64,000 nucleotides of DNA from contig JAHECY010000003.1 of the NCBI GenBank assembly GCA_024641505.1, positions 1-64,000 of the forward strand, read 5' to 3'. Shown in pieces: positions 44,938 through 56,016 of the stretch. Under the pieces are notes generated by a model that was not told where the DNA came from, did not search any database, and was given only the letters and a program-made list of their open reading frames with translations. The translations under genes and the position numbers were made by a program. Positions within the stretch are counted from its first letter, which is position 1; the number at the start of each line of letters is the position of its first letter. This DNA comes from Gammaproteobacteria bacterium. Its GTDB lineage: Bacteria; Pseudomonadota; Gammaproteobacteria; SG8-11.

Positions 44938-46299
44938 TTACTCGCCGGCTATGGTCATATTATCGATCAATACCGAGCCGGTAAGAATGGAGCGGCGCAT
45001 GTCAACATCGGTGGCGACATCGACGATACCGCGGAACATGTCTTTGAGATTGCCGGCGATAGTGACTTCCGATACCGGGTATTGCAGGGTTCCGTTTTCC
45101 ACCCAGTAACCGGCGGCGCCGCGCGAGTAATCACCGGTGGTGCGGTTGATACCCTGACCCATCAGTTCCGTGACCAGCAGACCGGTGCCCATTTTCGCCA
45201 GCAGCTTCTCCAGGGTATGCACTCCATGGGAAACCACGAGATTGTGGACACCGCCGGCGTTTCCCGTAGTCTGCAACCCCAGCTTGCACGCGCTGTAACT
45301 GCCCAGCACGTAGCGTTTGGCGACGCCGCCCGCAACCAAATCACTCGGCGCCGTGGCCACGCCCTCATTATCATAGGGCGAGCTGGCATTGCCGCGTTTC
45401 AGCCAGGGCTCTTCACGAATATTGATATAGTCGGGAAATACCTGTTGCTCCAGACAATCCAGCAAGAATGTCATGTTGCGGTATTGGCTGGTACCGCTGA
45501 TCGCGGACACATAGGACGAAAACAAACCCGAAGCAATATCGGCTGCGAACACCACCGGCGATTGACGCGTGCTCAGGCGGCGCGGATTGAGGCGATTGAT
45601 GGCGCGTTCCGCGGCGATTTTGCCAATGCCACCAATGGCATCCAGATCATCGGCGCAGCGGGCGCTGCTGTACCAATAATCGCGCTCCATGCCGGCGCCG
45701 TCCTCGGCGATCACCGAGCAGCTCACGGTATGCCGCGACGTGGCATACCCGTGCAGAAATTCATTACTGTTGCCGTAGATATTGATGCCTTCCTGGCTGC
45801 TCAGGGTGGCACCCTCGGAATTTTTGATGCGCTTGTCATACTGCAAAGCCGCGTCTTCGCAACGCTGGGCAATAGCGATCGCCTCAGCCACGGTCAACGG
45901 CCATTGGTGATACAAATCGAGGTCCTGTGGATTGCGCGCCAGCAAGGCCGCATCCGCCAACCCGTTGCAGGGGTCTTCGGAAGTGACGCGGGCGATATCA
46001 CAGGCGGCGGTGACGGTTTCAGCAATGGCGCTGTCACTCAGGTCCGTGGTGCTGGCCGTACCCTTGCGGGCACCCATATATACCGTGACGCCCAGACCTT
46101 GATCGAGATTATGCTCCACCGTCTCCACTTCACCCAGGCGCACGGTCGCAGACAGCCCCTTGCCGACATTCAACGAAGCCTCGGCGCTGGTCGCCCCCGC
46201 GTCGGCGGCCAATGCCAGCACCCGGGCCACCCGTTGCCGGTAGCGTTCGATGGTATCGTTATTAATTATCAGATCCTGACCATGACTGGATGTTGTCAT
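44938..46299 (-). CDS. pmbA: TldE/PmbA, partner of the TldD metalloprotease
   Basis: 453 residues of the TldD/TldE fold. TldE lacks the HExxH zinc motif of TldD, as seen here, and forms a heterodimer that processes peptides such as microcin B17 precursors. Landmarks are A-S-L-N-V-G-K-G-L-S-A-T-V-R-L-G-E near the start, N-S-N-E-F-L-H-G-Y, and the C-terminal G-N-L-K-D-M-F. It is separated from tldD by 227 bp with nothing recognised in it, so it may have its own promoter. Confidence 0.93.
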   Translation of the reverse strand: MTTSSHGQDLIINNDTIERYRQRVARVLALAADAGATSAEASLNVGKGLSATVRLGEVETVEHNLDQGLGVTVYMGARKGTASTTDLSDSAIAETVTAACDIARVTSEDPCNGLADAALLARNPQDLDLYHQWPLTVAEAIAIAQRCEDAALQYDKRIKNSEGATLSSQEGINIYGNSNEFLHGYATSRHTVSCSVIAEDGAGMERDYWYSSARCADDLDAIGGIGKIAAERAINRLNPRRLSTRQSPVVFAADIASGLFSSYVSAISGTSQYRNMTFLLDCLEQQVFPDYINIREEPWLKRGNASSPYDNEGVATAPSDLVAGGVAKRYVLGSYSACKLGLQTTGNAGGVHNLVVSHGVHTLEKLLAKMGTGLLVTELMGQGINRTTGDYSRGAAGYWVENGTLQYPVSEVTIAGNLKDMFRGIVDVATDVDMRRSILTGSVLIDNMTIAGE

Positions 46300-46526
46300 T
46301 AATTAATCCTTCGTTAGAACCTACGCTAAATACAAAAATTCTCGTCAAGACGCCATGTGCGCCGAGAAAAAATTCGACAAATGCGGAATGAAGTCACCTA
46401 CGGGCAGGTACGCAAATCGCACAGCGCCTGCAAAAACCAACCACCGCACCGGAAGATTTGCATTAAATCCATCGCCCACCTTGCGCCGTGCCGGATGATC
46501 ACATGCCGTTTCGCTACCGTATTGCG

Positions 46527-47969
46527 CTAGGCGCTGGTACCACCCACAGTCAACTCGGTAATTTTCATGGTGGGCTGACCCACGCCCACCGGCACGCTTT
46601 GCCCATCTTTACCGCAGGTACCGACGCCACGGTCCAGGGCCAGATCGTTACCCACCATCGCGACGCGGGTCAATACGTCCGGACCATTACCGATTAACGT
46701 GGCACCCTTGACCGGCCGCGTGACTTTGCCGTTTTCGATCAGATAAGCCTCACTGGCGGAGAATACGAACTTGCCGGAGGTGATATCCACCTGACCACCG
46801 CCAAAATTCACGGCATACAGGCCCTTGTCGACGGTGGCGATGATTTCGCCGGGATCGTATTTGCCCGCCAGCATATAGGTATTGGTCATGCGCGGCAGGG
46901 GCAGGTGCGCGTAGGATTCTCGCCGACCATTGCCGGTGGGCGCCACCTGCATCAGCTTGGCATTGAGTTTGTCCTGCATATAACCTTTGAGGATGCCATT
47001 TTCAATGAGAACCGTGCACTGGCTGCGTGTGCCTTCATCATCGATATTCAAGGAACCACGGCGTTCCGGCAGAGTGCCGTCATCCACCACGGTACATTGC
47101 TCCGATGCCACCCGCTGACCGACCATGCCGCTGAACGCGGAACTGCCCTTGCGGTTGAAGTCCCCTTCCAGGCCATGGCCGATGGCTTCGTGCAGGAGCA
47201 CCCCCGGCCAGCCCGGCCCCAACACCACGGTCATGGTACCCGCCGGAGCCGCCACCGCTTCCAGATTAATCAACGCTTCGCGCACCGCTTCCTGCGCCAG
47301 ACTGGTGGCGAAATCATCATCCAGAATTTTTTGCAGACTATAACGGCCGCCGCCACCAGCGGAACCTTGTTCGCGACGCCCATTTTGTTCGACGACAACA
47401 CTGACGTTGACACGCACCAACGGCCGCACATCGCCGCACAAGGTGCCGTCACTGCCCGCCACCAACATGGTATCGCAGGTGGCCGCGATGCTGGCAATAA
47501 CTTGTTTAACGCGCGCATCCTGACGGCGCGCCAAGCCATCGATACGCTGTAACAGATCAATTTTGACCTGTGCCGAGAAATCATGCACCGGGTCCTGCGG
47601 CAAATACAGTTGTTGATAGGCGGAGCGCGACCAGGCCTGCAGCGACCCCTGCTGTCCCACATGGGCAATGGCCCGGGCGGCGTCCGCGGCCGCCGTGAGC
47701 GCCGGCAGCATAATGGCATCAGAATAGGCAAAACCAGTCTTTTCCCCGCTGATCGCCCGCACCCCCACCCCTTGCTCGATATTGTGACTGCCCTCTTTGA
47801 CGATACCGTCCTCCAGCACCCAAGACTCAAAGCGGTTGTGTTGAAAATAAAGATCCGCCGCATCCACCTCATAGGACATGATCTGATCGAGCACCCGGGC
47901 AAGATCCTGGTCCTGGATACCGGCGGGCTCCAACAACGCACCACGCGCCTGTTGCAACAGTTTTTCCAT
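46527..47969 (-). CDS. tldD: TldD metalloprotease
   Basis: 480 residues with the catalytic zinc motif in [14 protein letters not shown], where His-Glu-His bind and activate zinc. With TldE it degrades unfolded or modified peptides passed into the central cavity. The N-terminus [16 protein letters not shown] and the later [14 protein letters not shown] are typical. The start at 47969 lies two bases after the nitrilase gene stop. In E. coli tldD directly follows yhdP; here two small genes come between. Confidence 0.95.
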   Translation of the reverse strand: MEKLLQQARGALLEPAGIQDQDLARVLDQIMSYEVDAADLYFQHNRFESWVLEDGIVKEGSHNIEQGVGVRAISGEKTGFAYSDAIMLPALTAAADAARAIAHVGQQGSLQAWSRSAYQQLYLPQDPVHDFSAQVKIDLLQRIDGLARRQDARVKQVIASIAATCDTMLVAGSDGTLCGDVRPLVRVNVSVVVEQNGRREQGSAGGGGRYSLQKILDDDFATSLAQEAVREALINLEAVAAPAGTMTVVLGPGWPGVLLHEAIGHGLEGDFNRKGSSAFSGMVGQRVASEQCTVVDDGTLPERRGSLNIDDEGTRSQCTVLIENGILKGYMQDKLNAKLMQVAPTGNGRRESYAHLPLPRMTNTYMLAGKYDPGEIIATVDKGLYAVNFGGGQVDITSGKFVFSASEAYLIENGKVTRPVKGATLIGNGPDVLTRVAMVGNDLALDRGVGTCGKDGQSVPVGVGQPTMKITELTVGGTSA

Positions 47970-47971
47970 GA

Positions 47972-48784
47972 TCAGCGTATCCTTCGATGTTTGAGCGCGG
48001 GAAAATTACGCCGTGTGCTCGTGGTGAGGCGCCGGTCGACGTCGGCGATGACAAAACCCGAACCTTGGGGCAGGCGATCGAGGACATTGCCCCAGGGATC
48101 GACAATCATGCTGTGCCCATAGGTTTCACGGCCGTTGATGTGATAACCACCCTGGGCTGCGGCGATCACGTAACTGAGATTTTCGATGGCACGCGCACGT
48201 ACCAGGGCCCCCCAATGGGCACGGCCGGTAATGGCGGTGAACGCGGACGGCAGCGCGATAATCTCCACGCCTTTGTCATGCATCGCGCGAAACAATTCCG
48301 GAAAACGCAGATCATAGCAAATGGCCAGTCCCAATTTACCGAACGGCGTATCCAGCACCACGACATCACTGCCCGCCTCGATGGTTTCCGACTCGGTATA
48401 GTTTTCGCCGCTTTCCTCGATGTGTACATCGAACAAATGAATCTTGTCATAACGCCCGACGCATACGCCCTTGTCATCATACACCAGGCACGCGGCACGA
48501 ACCTTATCCGGGGTCGATGCCTGCAACGGTACGGTGCCCCCGACTATCCAGACATCCCATTTCGCCGCCTGTTCCGCCAGAAAATTCTGGATCGGGCCCT
48601 TGCCAGGCTGTTCACGAATGGCAACTTTGTCGGACTCCTGCATGCCCATGATGGCGAAATTTTCCGGCAATACCACGAGTGTGGCGCCCGCCTCGGCACT
48701 TTTCTGGATCAAACGTCCGGCTTCGATCAAATTGGCACCCACATTGGGACCCGATGCCATCTGTACTGCGGCAACTAATGTCAT
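47972..48784 (-). CDS. Nitrilase-family amidase (Nit1/Nit2-like)
   Basis: 270 residues of the carbon-nitrogen hydrolase superfamily. The catalytic triad is visible: Glu in V-L-P-E-N-F-A, Lys in Y-D-K-I-H-L-F-D-V and Cys in [13 protein letters not shown]. The overall pattern resembles deaminated-glutathione amidase (NIT1) or omega-amidase (NIT2), which repair side products of transamination. It lies between yhdP and tldD, where several proteobacteria place a nitrilase. The precise substrate is inferred. Confidence 0.9.
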   Translation of the reverse strand: MTLVAAVQMASGPNVGANLIEAGRLIQKSAEAGATLVVLPENFAIMGMQESDKVAIREQPGKGPIQNFLAEQAAKWDVWIVGGTVPLQASTPDKVRAACLVYDDKGVCVGRYDKIHLFDVHIEESGENYTESETIEAGSDVVVLDTPFGKLGLAICYDLRFPELFRAMHDKGVEIIALPSAFTAITGRAHWGALVRARAIENLSYVIAAAQGGYHINGRETYGHSMIVDPWGNVLDRLPQGSGFVIADVDRRLTTSTRRNFPALKHRRIR

Positions 48785-48789
48785 GGCGT

Positions 48790-49137
48790 CTATTCCGTTC
48801 TCACTACTAAATGAATTTTATCGTCGGGGCTTTCCGCTTGTAAGTGCAAGCGCGCGGATGCCACACCCAAGGCTACCAGCCAGCGCCGCACCTGACCAGC
48901 CCATTGCGCACCATCCGCGGTGCCGGGGTGCGAGATATCCAGCACGGATTGGGGCGCGTCCAGCAGTTGCTTGACCACGGCCCGTAGCGGGTCGAGCGCG
49001 ACCACGTCATCACCGGAGGCCACCGGTCGCCATTGCTCCCGTGTGAGAGACAGCGCATCCGGCACCGGGCTCGTGGCACAACCACAGCCCCACAGGAGCA
49101 CCCCACAAAGCAGCGTACGGCAGGCCTGCGCAATCAT
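48790..49137 (-). CDS. Small lipoprotein of unknown function
   Basis: 115 residues with a type II signal: hydrophobic L-L-C-G-V-L-L-W-G then C-G-C, so one of the cysteines at 18-20 is the lipidated residue. The remaining 95 residues (D-D-V-V-A-L-D-P-L-R-A-V-V-K-Q-L-L-D and W-L-V-A-L-G-V-A-S-A-R-L-H) have no motif I know. It sits nine bases after yhdP and five before the nitrilase gene, so it belongs to that operon. No homologue is claimed. Confidence 0.65.
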   Translation of the reverse strand: MIAQACRTLLCGVLLWGCGCATSPVPDALSLTREQWRPVASGDDVVALDPLRAVVKQLLDAPQSVLDISHPGTADGAQWAGQVRRWLVALGVASARLHLQAESPDDKIHLVVRTE

Positions 49138-49146
49138 CCGGACCTC

Positions 49147-52100
49147 CTAGGGCTGTGCCGCTGCCGGGTCGGCGGTGACGGCGGCGACTTTCGTGACCAC
49201 GGGGTGCTCCCAGGTACCTGTGATGATGTACTGGAATTTTACAACATCATCGATCTGATTCTGGAATATTTTCTGTAGAGCGAACGCCAATAGCCCGGTG
49301 GCGGGATCCACCAACCACCAGGCAAGTACGGGTATACTGGCGGTCACGTCAGGAATCACCGTCACCAACTGATCATAGTCCCGATCGGCCAGTCCGGTGC
49401 GTCCGGCAATATGTATTTTTGCGGACGGACCTTCCATCACTAAATTGGTCGTATAAGCATCCGCGTCCTGGATACTGAAATCCCCGCTAATTTGAGTAAA
49501 ACTAAACCCTTTTTTAAACATGTCACTGAAATCCAATAACAATCGTTTGGGCAGCATTTGCAAACTGAGTATCGCCAATACCTTGCCGGCTCCGGGATTA
49601 AGCTCCAGCAAGCGGCCATCTTTGAACTTCAAATTGATTTCACCAGTTAGATCATGCTTCAGCGGATCCATCGGCGCACCCGACCACTCCGCCTTTACCC
49701 GGAGCGTACCGGTGCCATTGTCGATGGTATTGGCATAACCCAGTTGGCTCATGGAGACTCCGACATTCTTGCTGCTGATGACCAAATCGAGACTGGTAAT
49801 GTGCCGGCCGCTACGGTATACCCAATCCACGGCGCCCTTGATCATCGTGGTTTCGGAAAGTACCGACAAATCGACGACTTGGATCCCCTGCGCCGTAGCG
49901 GTGACGACCAGACTCAAGGTCCCCAAAGAGGCGCCATTATAGGCCAACTCCTTGGCCCGAATATTCATTGCGGGAATCGCGTTAGGGTCGGGAGGCTTGT
50001 CACCGCTGGCGGCGACACTGACCATATTCCAGTAGTCCAGGTCCACATCCAATGGCAAAGTCGCGTCATCTGGCAGCGTGACCTTGCCGGTGAGTTGTTT
50101 GCTGGCGACGCTCAGCACGGCGCCAACGGGATCGCGCCCCAGACTCAATTCCGCTTGATCAAAATCTCGACTGAACACGGTGAGTTTCTCGATTTTGATA
50201 TTGGCGTTAGCCACCCACTGCGGCAATACCGGCAATTTACGCGATACAGCCGCGGGCTCCGGCGCAGTGGCGAAAATCTTGAACCAATCGTCCAGCACCA
50301 GGCTATCCAGCTTGCCCTTGATCGCCAACCCGCGCGGCCAGACCAGGCTGGCGCGACCTTTACCCACCACGATTTCACCATGCGACAAGGTATAACCCGT
50401 GCTGGTGGGCACCATTACCAGAGCAGCGCTTACCACCGCGCCGTATTGAATTATCCAATCCTGCCGGTCTTCATGAAAAACGAGGCGTGCTTTCAGATCC
50501 ATGGCCTCACCAGCGTCCTTACGCAAAGGCGCCGGCAGATAGGTACTGATTTGGTCCAGTTGCGCCGTCAACTCAAGCCGGGGAGCGCCCCCGCCGTCCA
50601 GGGGCAATACCAGGCTGGCGCTGAAATCTTCGCTCCCCTGGTAAAGATGAGCCCAATCCTCCAACCGCAAACGCTGTGCCAGCCCGGCCGCGTCATAGCG
50701 CCCGGCAGCGGTGAACACCGCCTGCGCGCCGTTTCTGGTATTGCGCGTCAACGCATCAATGGTCACCGCCTGCTCGAACAGGCGCGCCGCCATGCCATCC
50801 ACCTCGATGCTGTCGCCGGTAAATTTCAAAACACCGGTAACTTCTGTAAGCACCGGCCCCAAGGCACCACGATGCACCAACCGGTTGTCACGCATCGCCA
50901 CTTCACCCTGCACCTGCACCTCCTGATGCCCGGTGGTCGGCACCAGCAACTTAAGATCCAGAGAACTGTCTCCCGCCAGCGAGAATGCATCAAGCCCTTT
51001 GAACATCTTGCGTAACGGCGGCGCCTTCAGCAGAAAATCGATCTTATCCTGGGTTGCACCCGTAACCATGCCGGTAATACCTGCCATGGGCTGAGACTGC
51101 GTTAGATCTTCGATCTCCACGACCACGTTAGAAAGTGCGGAATCGAACATTGACCCCGTGGCATTTTGCATGACGAAGCGGTTATTGCGCATCTGTATGG
51201 CACCGCTGATATGCGCCACTTCCGGCCACTCGTCGACATACTGTAATTCACCGTTATGCAACACACCGTCGACCGCCAACTTACCCTGAAATGCGCCATA
51301 AGGAAATGCATCAAGCCAACCGCTCATGGTTACATGACCCGTGTCCACATCGGCATGCACCACGGCACGCTGCCACCAGCGCCGAAAACCCTCGCCGGTA
51401 ACGCTCACCGGGAGGTACTCCAACGCTTTGGCACCGTCAAGATGTTCAATGTCGGCCTGCAGATCCAAGTACGGTTGGACACGCGTCCGCGGCCAGAACA
51501 AGGTAAATTGGGCGCGGCCGTGCACATCGCTATTGCGCAGCAATAAATCAGATGAAGCTACATAAAAATAGTCCGGATCGAACACGCCGTAAAGTACACC
51601 ATCGAGCTCATCCCAATGCATACCCGCGGGAAACTGCTGCGGATAGGCCAGACTCATGGCGGACCCGGAAACCTGAAGCTTGAAATGCTGGAAATCGGTG
51701 GTCACAATGCCGCTCACGCCGGCAAATTCCGGCCAGGCTCCCCAGGCCCGGCTGCTGACGCCGGAAAACTCCGTTTGCAGGTAGCCGGCGCGATCGGCGG
51801 GAAAAGTGGCGATGACATTGCGCAAGATACCATTGGGACGACTGGTGGCCAGCAACTCACGATACTCGGCAGGCACCAGTGAAAAATAGTCCGCCACTTC
51901 CAACACTTGACCGATGTCCAGATAGCTTACCGCCAGCCGCGTCACCGTAACGCGGTCATCCTGCTGACGCCAACGGGCATGCAACGTGGAATCCGGCCAG
52001 TAACGCTGATCGCGCTGCAAGTGAAAGCGCGACAAGTCCAGGTGCCACTCATCCTGAACTTGCTGCAACGCGAAGCGCGCGCCAACGCGTGTCAGCCGCA

Positions 52101-52992
52101 ACGGCGCCTGTTTGGCATAGACAATGGCCGTATCCACACCACTGAACTCACCCGTCAGCCGATAGGGTCGACCACCGCGCCAGCTGCTCCAGACTTTGAA
52201 ATTCGTCCGCCCGGATCGCAACGGGAACTGCGCGCCCAACTCATCGGCCACCGTAGCCAGATCCAGGCCGACACCGCGCACATACGCCTGACCCTGCCAG
52301 TCGGTAGTGCTGATCGGATCGCCTTCCAGATCAATGTGGAATTCCAGGTCCTTACCCATCGCCTCGGGCAGATTGGCGAAACCCTGCACCTGGTGGCGCT
52401 GACCCTGGTTGCGCAGCAGAAACCGCAAATCGTTGAACTGCCAGACCCGGCCCTGCTTCAGATGATCGATCCAGAAAACGCTGGCATGCTCCACTTCCAG
52501 CTTGTTTTGCGCCAGCAACCAGGCCCGCATGTCCAACTCATGTTGTTGCTGGTGGTCCGGTTCGGCAGCGTCAATGCCGGCGACGGTGATGCGGCCATCC
52601 TGAAGACGCCGCAGGATCAGATTGAATCCGGACAGAGACACACTGCTCAGACCGAGTTGCCCGGTGCGCACCAACACCAGCAAATCGAAACCGATACTGG
52701 CGCGATCCAGACTGAGCACGGCACCGCCGCCACCGGGTTCCAGAAACAACACATCATGCAGCACCAGGCGCGGTCCCAGACCACGCCATTCGGCATCCAT
52801 GGTACCAATACTTACCGGTTGCTTGAGCAGGTCGCTGACCAGGGATTCGACTTCAGAATTGTAACGGTCCGCAATCACCGGCAGCACCAGACGCGCCGCA
52901 CTCAGGGTCAATGCCGCCACCACCGCCAACAGCGCAAAACTGTACCAGGCGGTAAACCAGGCATAACGAAAAATACGGTACAGGAAACTCAT
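49147..52992 (-). CDS. yhdP: YhdP, AsmA-like inter-membrane lipid transport protein
   Basis: 1281 residues: one N-terminal membrane helix (W-Y-S-F-A-L-L-A-V-V-A-A-L-T-L-S-A-A), a DUF3971-like middle and an AsmA-like C-terminal region (L-E-L-N-P-G-A-G-K-V-L-A-I-L-S-L-Q-M-L-P-K-R). The length and layout match YhdP, a repeating-groove bridge that moves phospholipid to the outer membrane with TamB and YdbH. It follows rng by about 52 bases, the E. coli gene order. The C-terminus is short after the AsmA motif (V-A-A-V-T-A-D-P). Confidence 0.93.
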   Translation of the reverse strand: MSFLYRIFRYAWFTAWYSFALLAVVAALTLSAARLVLPVIADRYNSEVESLVSDLLKQPVSIGTMDAEWRGLGPRLVLHDVLFLEPGGGGAVLSLDRASIGFDLLVLVRTGQLGLSSVSLSGFNLILRRLQDGRITVAGIDAAEPDHQQQHELDMRAWLLAQNKLEVEHASVFWIDHLKQGRVWQFNDLRFLLRNQGQRHQVQGFANLPEAMGKDLEFHIDLEGDPISTTDWQGQAYVRGVGLDLATVADELGAQFPLRSGRTNFKVWSSWRGGRPYRLTGEFSGVDTAIVYAKQAPLRLTRVGARFALQQVQDEWHLDLSRFHLQRDQRYWPDSTLHARWRQQDDRVTVTRLAVSYLDIGQVLEVADYFSLVPAEYRELLATSRPNGILRNVIATFPADRAGYLQTEFSGVSSRAWGAWPEFAGVSGIVTTDFQHFKLQVSGSAMSLAYPQQFPAGMHWDELDGVLYGVFDPDYFYVASSDLLLRNSDVHGRAQFTLFWPRTRVQPYLDLQADIEHLDGAKALEYLPVSVTGEGFRRWWQRAVVHADVDTGHVTMSGWLDAFPYGAFQGKLAVDGVLHNGELQYVDEWPEVAHISGAIQMRNNRFVMQNATGSMFDSALSNVVVEIEDLTQSQPMAGITGMVTGATQDKIDFLLKAPPLRKMFKGLDAFSLAGDSSLDLKLLVPTTGHQEVQVQGEVAMRDNRLVHRGALGPVLTEVTGVLKFTGDSIEVDGMAARLFEQAVTIDALTRNTRNGAQAVFTAAGRYDAAGLAQRLRLEDWAHLYQGSEDFSASLVLPLDGGGAPRLELTAQLDQISTYLPAPLRKDAGEAMDLKARLVFHEDRQDWIIQYGAVVSAALVMVPTSTGYTLSHGEIVVGKGRASLVWPRGLAIKGKLDSLVLDDWFKIFATAPEPAAVSRKLPVLPQWVANANIKIEKLTVFSRDFDQAELSLGRDPVGAVLSVASKQLTGKVTLPDDATLPLDVDLDYWNMVSVAASGDKPPDPNAIPAMNIRAKELAYNGASLGTLSLVVTATAQGIQVVDLSVLSETTMIKGAVDWVYRSGRHITSLDLVISSKNVGVSMSQLGYANTIDNGTGTLRVKAEWSGAPMDPLKHDLTGEINLKFKDGRLLELNPGAGKVLAILSLQMLPKRLLLDFSDMFKKGFSFTQISGDFSIQDADAYTTNLVMEGPSAKIHIAGRTGLADRDYDQLVTVIPDVTASIPVLAWWLVDPATGLLAFALQKIFQNQIDDVVKFQYIITGTWEHPVVTKVAAVTADPAAAQP

Positions 52993-53044
52993 AGCGATAT
53001 GTTACGACGTGCCGGCGGGGTACGCCGATTTCGTGATGCGCCCG

Positions 53045-54532
53045 TCACATCAATACCACGTCAAACTGCTCCTGGGTATATTGCGCCTCCACCTGCAACA
53101 CCACAGGCTTCCCGATAAAAGCTTCCAACTCCGCAACGCTAGCGGATTCTTCATCCAACAACAGGTCAATAACATCCTGCGAGGCCAGCACCAGAAACTT
53201 CTGCGCATCGTACTGGCGCGCTTCCCGCATCAATTCGCGGAAAATTTCATAACAAATGGTTTGCGCCGTGCGCACCGTGCCCCGTCCGGAACAGGTAGGG
53301 CAGGCTTCGCATAGCACATGTTCCAGGCTTTCACGGGTGCGCTTGCGGGTCATTTCCACCAGACCGAGCATGGATACATCGGTAATCTGGCTCTTGGCAT
53401 GATCTTTCTCCAGATTCTTTTCCAGGGCGCGCATCACCTGACGTTTATGCTCCTCATCCTGCATATCGATAAAATCGATGATGATGATGCCGCCCAGATT
53501 ACGCAGCCGTAACTGGCGCACCAGGGCCTGCACGGCCTCGAGATTGGTCTTGAATATCGTCTCTTCCAGATTCCGGTGCCCGACGAAGGCGCCGGTATTG
53601 ATATCGATCGTGGTCATGGCTTCGGTCTGATCGATGATCAGATAGCCGCCACTCTTGAGATAGACCTTATGATCCAGCGCTTTCTGGATTTCATCTTCCA
53701 CGCCGTAAAGATCGAAGATCGGCCGCTCACCGGGGTAATGCTCCACCGCGTCGGCCACGCCACTCATGAATTTACGGGCGAACTTGGCCACGGACTGGAA
53801 CGTTTCCTTGGAATCCACCCGAACTTTTTCAATATTGGTGCCCACCAGATCACGCATCACGCGCATCGCCAGGCGCAAATCCTCATGAATCAGCCCCGGC
53901 CCGGCGCTTTCCGCGGAACGCTCCTGTATTTCCTGCCATAACTTCACCAGATAATCGATATCTGAAGCAAAAGCTTCTTCCGGTTGACCTTCACCGGCGG
54001 TACGCACGATGTAACCGAATTGATTTCGTGCGGCGGCCAGATCACTCACCAGTTTCTTGAGACGCTCCTTCTCCGCCTCCTCTTCGATTTTCTGGGAAAC
54101 ACCCACATGCCTGAGCCCAGGCATGTAAACCAGGAAACGCGCGGGAATGGAAATGTGCGTGGTTAAACGCGCGCCTTTAGTGCCCAGCGGGTCCTTGATG
54201 ACCTGCACCAGAACCATTTTTCCTTCAGACAACAGCTCCGTGATATTGGGAATCTTACGTTCCACACTCTCGTCCGAGGCACTACCGTTACTGCCGGTAT
54301 AGATATCCGAGGCGTGCAGGAAAGCCGCGCGCTCCAGACCAATATCGACAAATGCCGCTTGCATGCCCGGCAGCACACGTGCCACTTTCCCTTTATAGAT
54401 ATTGCCGACCAGACCGAGACGGCTGGCGCGCTCGATATAGATTTCCTGCAGCACACCGTTTTCGAGTACCGCCACGCGAGTTTCCCGGGGCGTGACATTG
54501 ATCAGAATTTCCTTACTGATATTGGCATCCAT
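53045..54532 (-). CDS. rng: Ribonuclease G
   Basis: RNase G cuts single-stranded RNA in A/U-rich regions and matures the 5' end of 16S rRNA. The 495-residue protein has an S1 domain (N-I-Y-K-G-K-V-A-R-V-L-P-G-M-Q-A-A-F-V-D-I-G near residues 40-60), the catalytic acidic residues in T-I-D-I-N-T-G-A-F and I-I-I-D-F-I-D-M, and the zinc-link C-P-T-C. The length fits RNase G, not RNase E, which has a long C-terminal scaffold. It lies two bases after maf. Confidence 0.96.
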   Translation of the reverse strand: MDANISKEILINVTPRETRVAVLENGVLQEIYIERASRLGLVGNIYKGKVARVLPGMQAAFVDIGLERAAFLHASDIYTGSNGSASDESVERKIPNITELLSEGKMVLVQVIKDPLGTKGARLTTHISIPARFLVYMPGLRHVGVSQKIEEEAEKERLKKLVSDLAAARNQFGYIVRTAGEGQPEEAFASDIDYLVKLWQEIQERSAESAGPGLIHEDLRLAMRVMRDLVGTNIEKVRVDSKETFQSVAKFARKFMSGVADAVEHYPGERPIFDLYGVEDEIQKALDHKVYLKSGGYLIIDQTEAMTTIDINTGAFVGHRNLEETIFKTNLEAVQALVRQLRLRNLGGIIIIDFIDMQDEEHKRQVMRALEKNLEKDHAKSQITDVSMLGLVEMTRKRTRESLEHVLCEACPTCSGRGTVRTAQTICYEIFRELMREARQYDAQKFLVLASQDVIDLLLDEESASVAELEAFIGKPVVLQVEAQYTQEQFDVVLM

Positions 54533-54534
54533 CG

Positions 54535-55140
54535 TTATCGATCACCCTGCGCGGTCAACCAAAAGATCACTTGCGCTTCCTCCAGGAGTAATGCTGTTTC
54601 ATGTAACGGCAAGCCCATGACACCGGAATAACTGCCGTGCAGTCGCTCGATAAAAACCGCCGCCAGACCTTGAATGCCATACGCACCCGCCTTGTCATAA
54701 GGTTCGGAAGTTCGACAATAGTGTTGAATCTCCCGTGGCGTCATGGCGCGAAAACACACCTCACTGCGGCTGTCATGCACTCCCTGCCAGTCACCGGACA
54801 CCAGGGCGACGGCACTGAAGACTTCGTGGCAGCGACCGGAAACACGGGTCAACATGGCCTGCGCGGCGTCGCCGTCAGCGGGCTTGCCCATGATACGGCC
54901 ATCCACTACAACGGTGGTATCCGCGCCCAGCACCGGCAAAGGATTGCGGGTCGCCACTTGCTCCCATCCGGCCCGGGCCTTGGCCAGCGCCAGACGCGCC
55001 ACCATCGGCGCCGGCGCCTCACCCGGTAAAGGAGATTCATCCACCGACACCGAAAGCAGCGCAAAGCGCACGCCGATCTGACGCAACAACTCTTGTCGCC
55101 GTGGCGAGGTAGACGCCAGATAAATTTGTGCCTGAGTCAT
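54535..55140 (-). CDS. Maf-like nucleoside triphosphate pyrophosphatase
   Basis: 201 residues with the Maf motif [10 protein letters not shown] near the start and [11 protein letters not shown]. The family removes non-canonical or bulky pyrimidine NTPs (dTTP, UTP and methylated forms) to protect nucleic acids. It sits between rlmH and rng; in E. coli the equivalent yhdE precedes rng. I therefore take it as the dTTP/UTP type, but subtype is not proven by visible residues. Confidence 0.92.
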   Translation of the reverse strand: MTQAQIYLASTSPRRQELLRQIGVRFALLSVSVDESPLPGEAPAPMVARLALAKARAGWEQVATRNPLPVLGADTTVVVDGRIMGKPADGDAAQAMLTRVSGRCHEVFSAVALVSGDWQGVHDSRSEVCFRAMTPREIQHYCRTSEPYDKAGAYGIQGLAAVFIERLHGSYSGVMGLPLHETALLLEEAQVIFWLTAQGDR

Positions 55141-55157
55141 ATCACCGCATGTATCCG

Positions 55158-55634
55158 CTACGTCTCACCCCGGTGGTAGGGATGGTTTTTAATGATACTC
55201 CATGCCCGATAGATTTGCTCGATCAGCACCACCCGCACCAGGGGGTGTGGCAAGGTCAAGCGGGACAGGGACCAGATAAATTCCGCGCGCTCCAGGACAG
55301 CGGCATCCAGACCGTCGGCGCCACCGATGACCAGCGCCAGCGGGCGACCGTCCTGCATCCATTGCCCGCAGGCGGCGGCCAGCTCCAGGGTATTCCATTG
55401 CCGGCCACTCTCGTCGAGCGCACCCAGACGCGCCGTCGGCGGCAGCGCGGCAAATATACGCTCCTTTTCCCGTGCTTTGACTTGCGCAACGGTAAGATGT
55501 TTGAGACGTTTTTCGCTTTTTACTTCCTGGAGTATCACCCGGCAATCGTTACCCAGCCGTTTGCTGTACTCGGCGTACGCCGTGCTCACCCATTCCGGCA
55601 TCCGGCCGCCCACGGCAATGATGTGCAACTCCAC
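55158..55634 (-). CDS. rlmH: 23S rRNA (pseudouridine-1915-N3) methyltransferase
   Basis: RlmH methylates pseudouridine 1915 in helix 69 of 23S rRNA after the ribosome is assembled. The 158-residue SPOUT protein has the SAM-binding knot ([10 protein letters not shown]) and the C-terminal N-H-P-Y-H-R-G-E-T close to the family's usual YHR ending. It follows rsfS by ten bases, as in E. coli. Confidence 0.95.
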   Translation of the reverse strand: MELHIIAVGGRMPEWVSTAYAEYSKRLGNDCRVILQEVKSEKRLKHLTVAQVKAREKERIFAALPPTARLGALDESGRQWNTLELAAACGQWMQDGRPLALVIGGADGLDAAVLERAEFIWSLSRLTLPHPLVRVVLIEQIYRAWSIIKNHPYHRGET

Positions 55635-55644
55635 CCAAGCGCCG

Positions 55645-56016
55645 TCAGGGTCGCTGCCGCGTCACGGGAGTCACAACTTCCACCGCGGTGTTGACCTCGA
55701 CACTCCATAAACGTTCCAGCCCGTAGAATTCGCGTACTTGGGGCAACATTACGTGGACCACCACATCGCCGACATCAACCAGCACCCATTCACCCGCCTG
55801 CTCGCCTTCGATGCCCAGGGGACGCACTTTGTGCTCCTTAACCTTGTCCACGACATTGTCCGCCAGGGATTTCACATGCCGGCTGGAGGTGCCCGATGCG
55901 ATGACCATGACATCGGTGATATTGCTCTTCTTGCGCACATCCACCACATGAATATCCACCGCTTTGCGGTCTTCCAAGGCATCAATAATAATTTTCTGCA
56001 ATTGTTCGGTTTCCAT
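55645..56016 (-). CDS. rsfS: Ribosomal silencing factor RsfS
   Basis: RsfS binds protein L14 on the 50S subunit and blocks joining with 30S when nutrients are scarce. The 123-residue protein shows [18 protein letters not shown] and [19 protein letters not shown]. The start overlaps the nadD stop by one base. The 23S modification and silencing genes rlmH and rsfS share the operon with the NAD gene nadD, as widely seen. Confidence 0.95.
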   Translation of the reverse strand: METEQLQKIIIDALEDRKAVDIHVVDVRKKSNITDVMVIASGTSSRHVKSLADNVVDKVKEHKVRPLGIEGEQAGEWVLVDVGDVVVHVMLPQVREFYGLERLWSVEVNTAVEVVTPVTRQRP

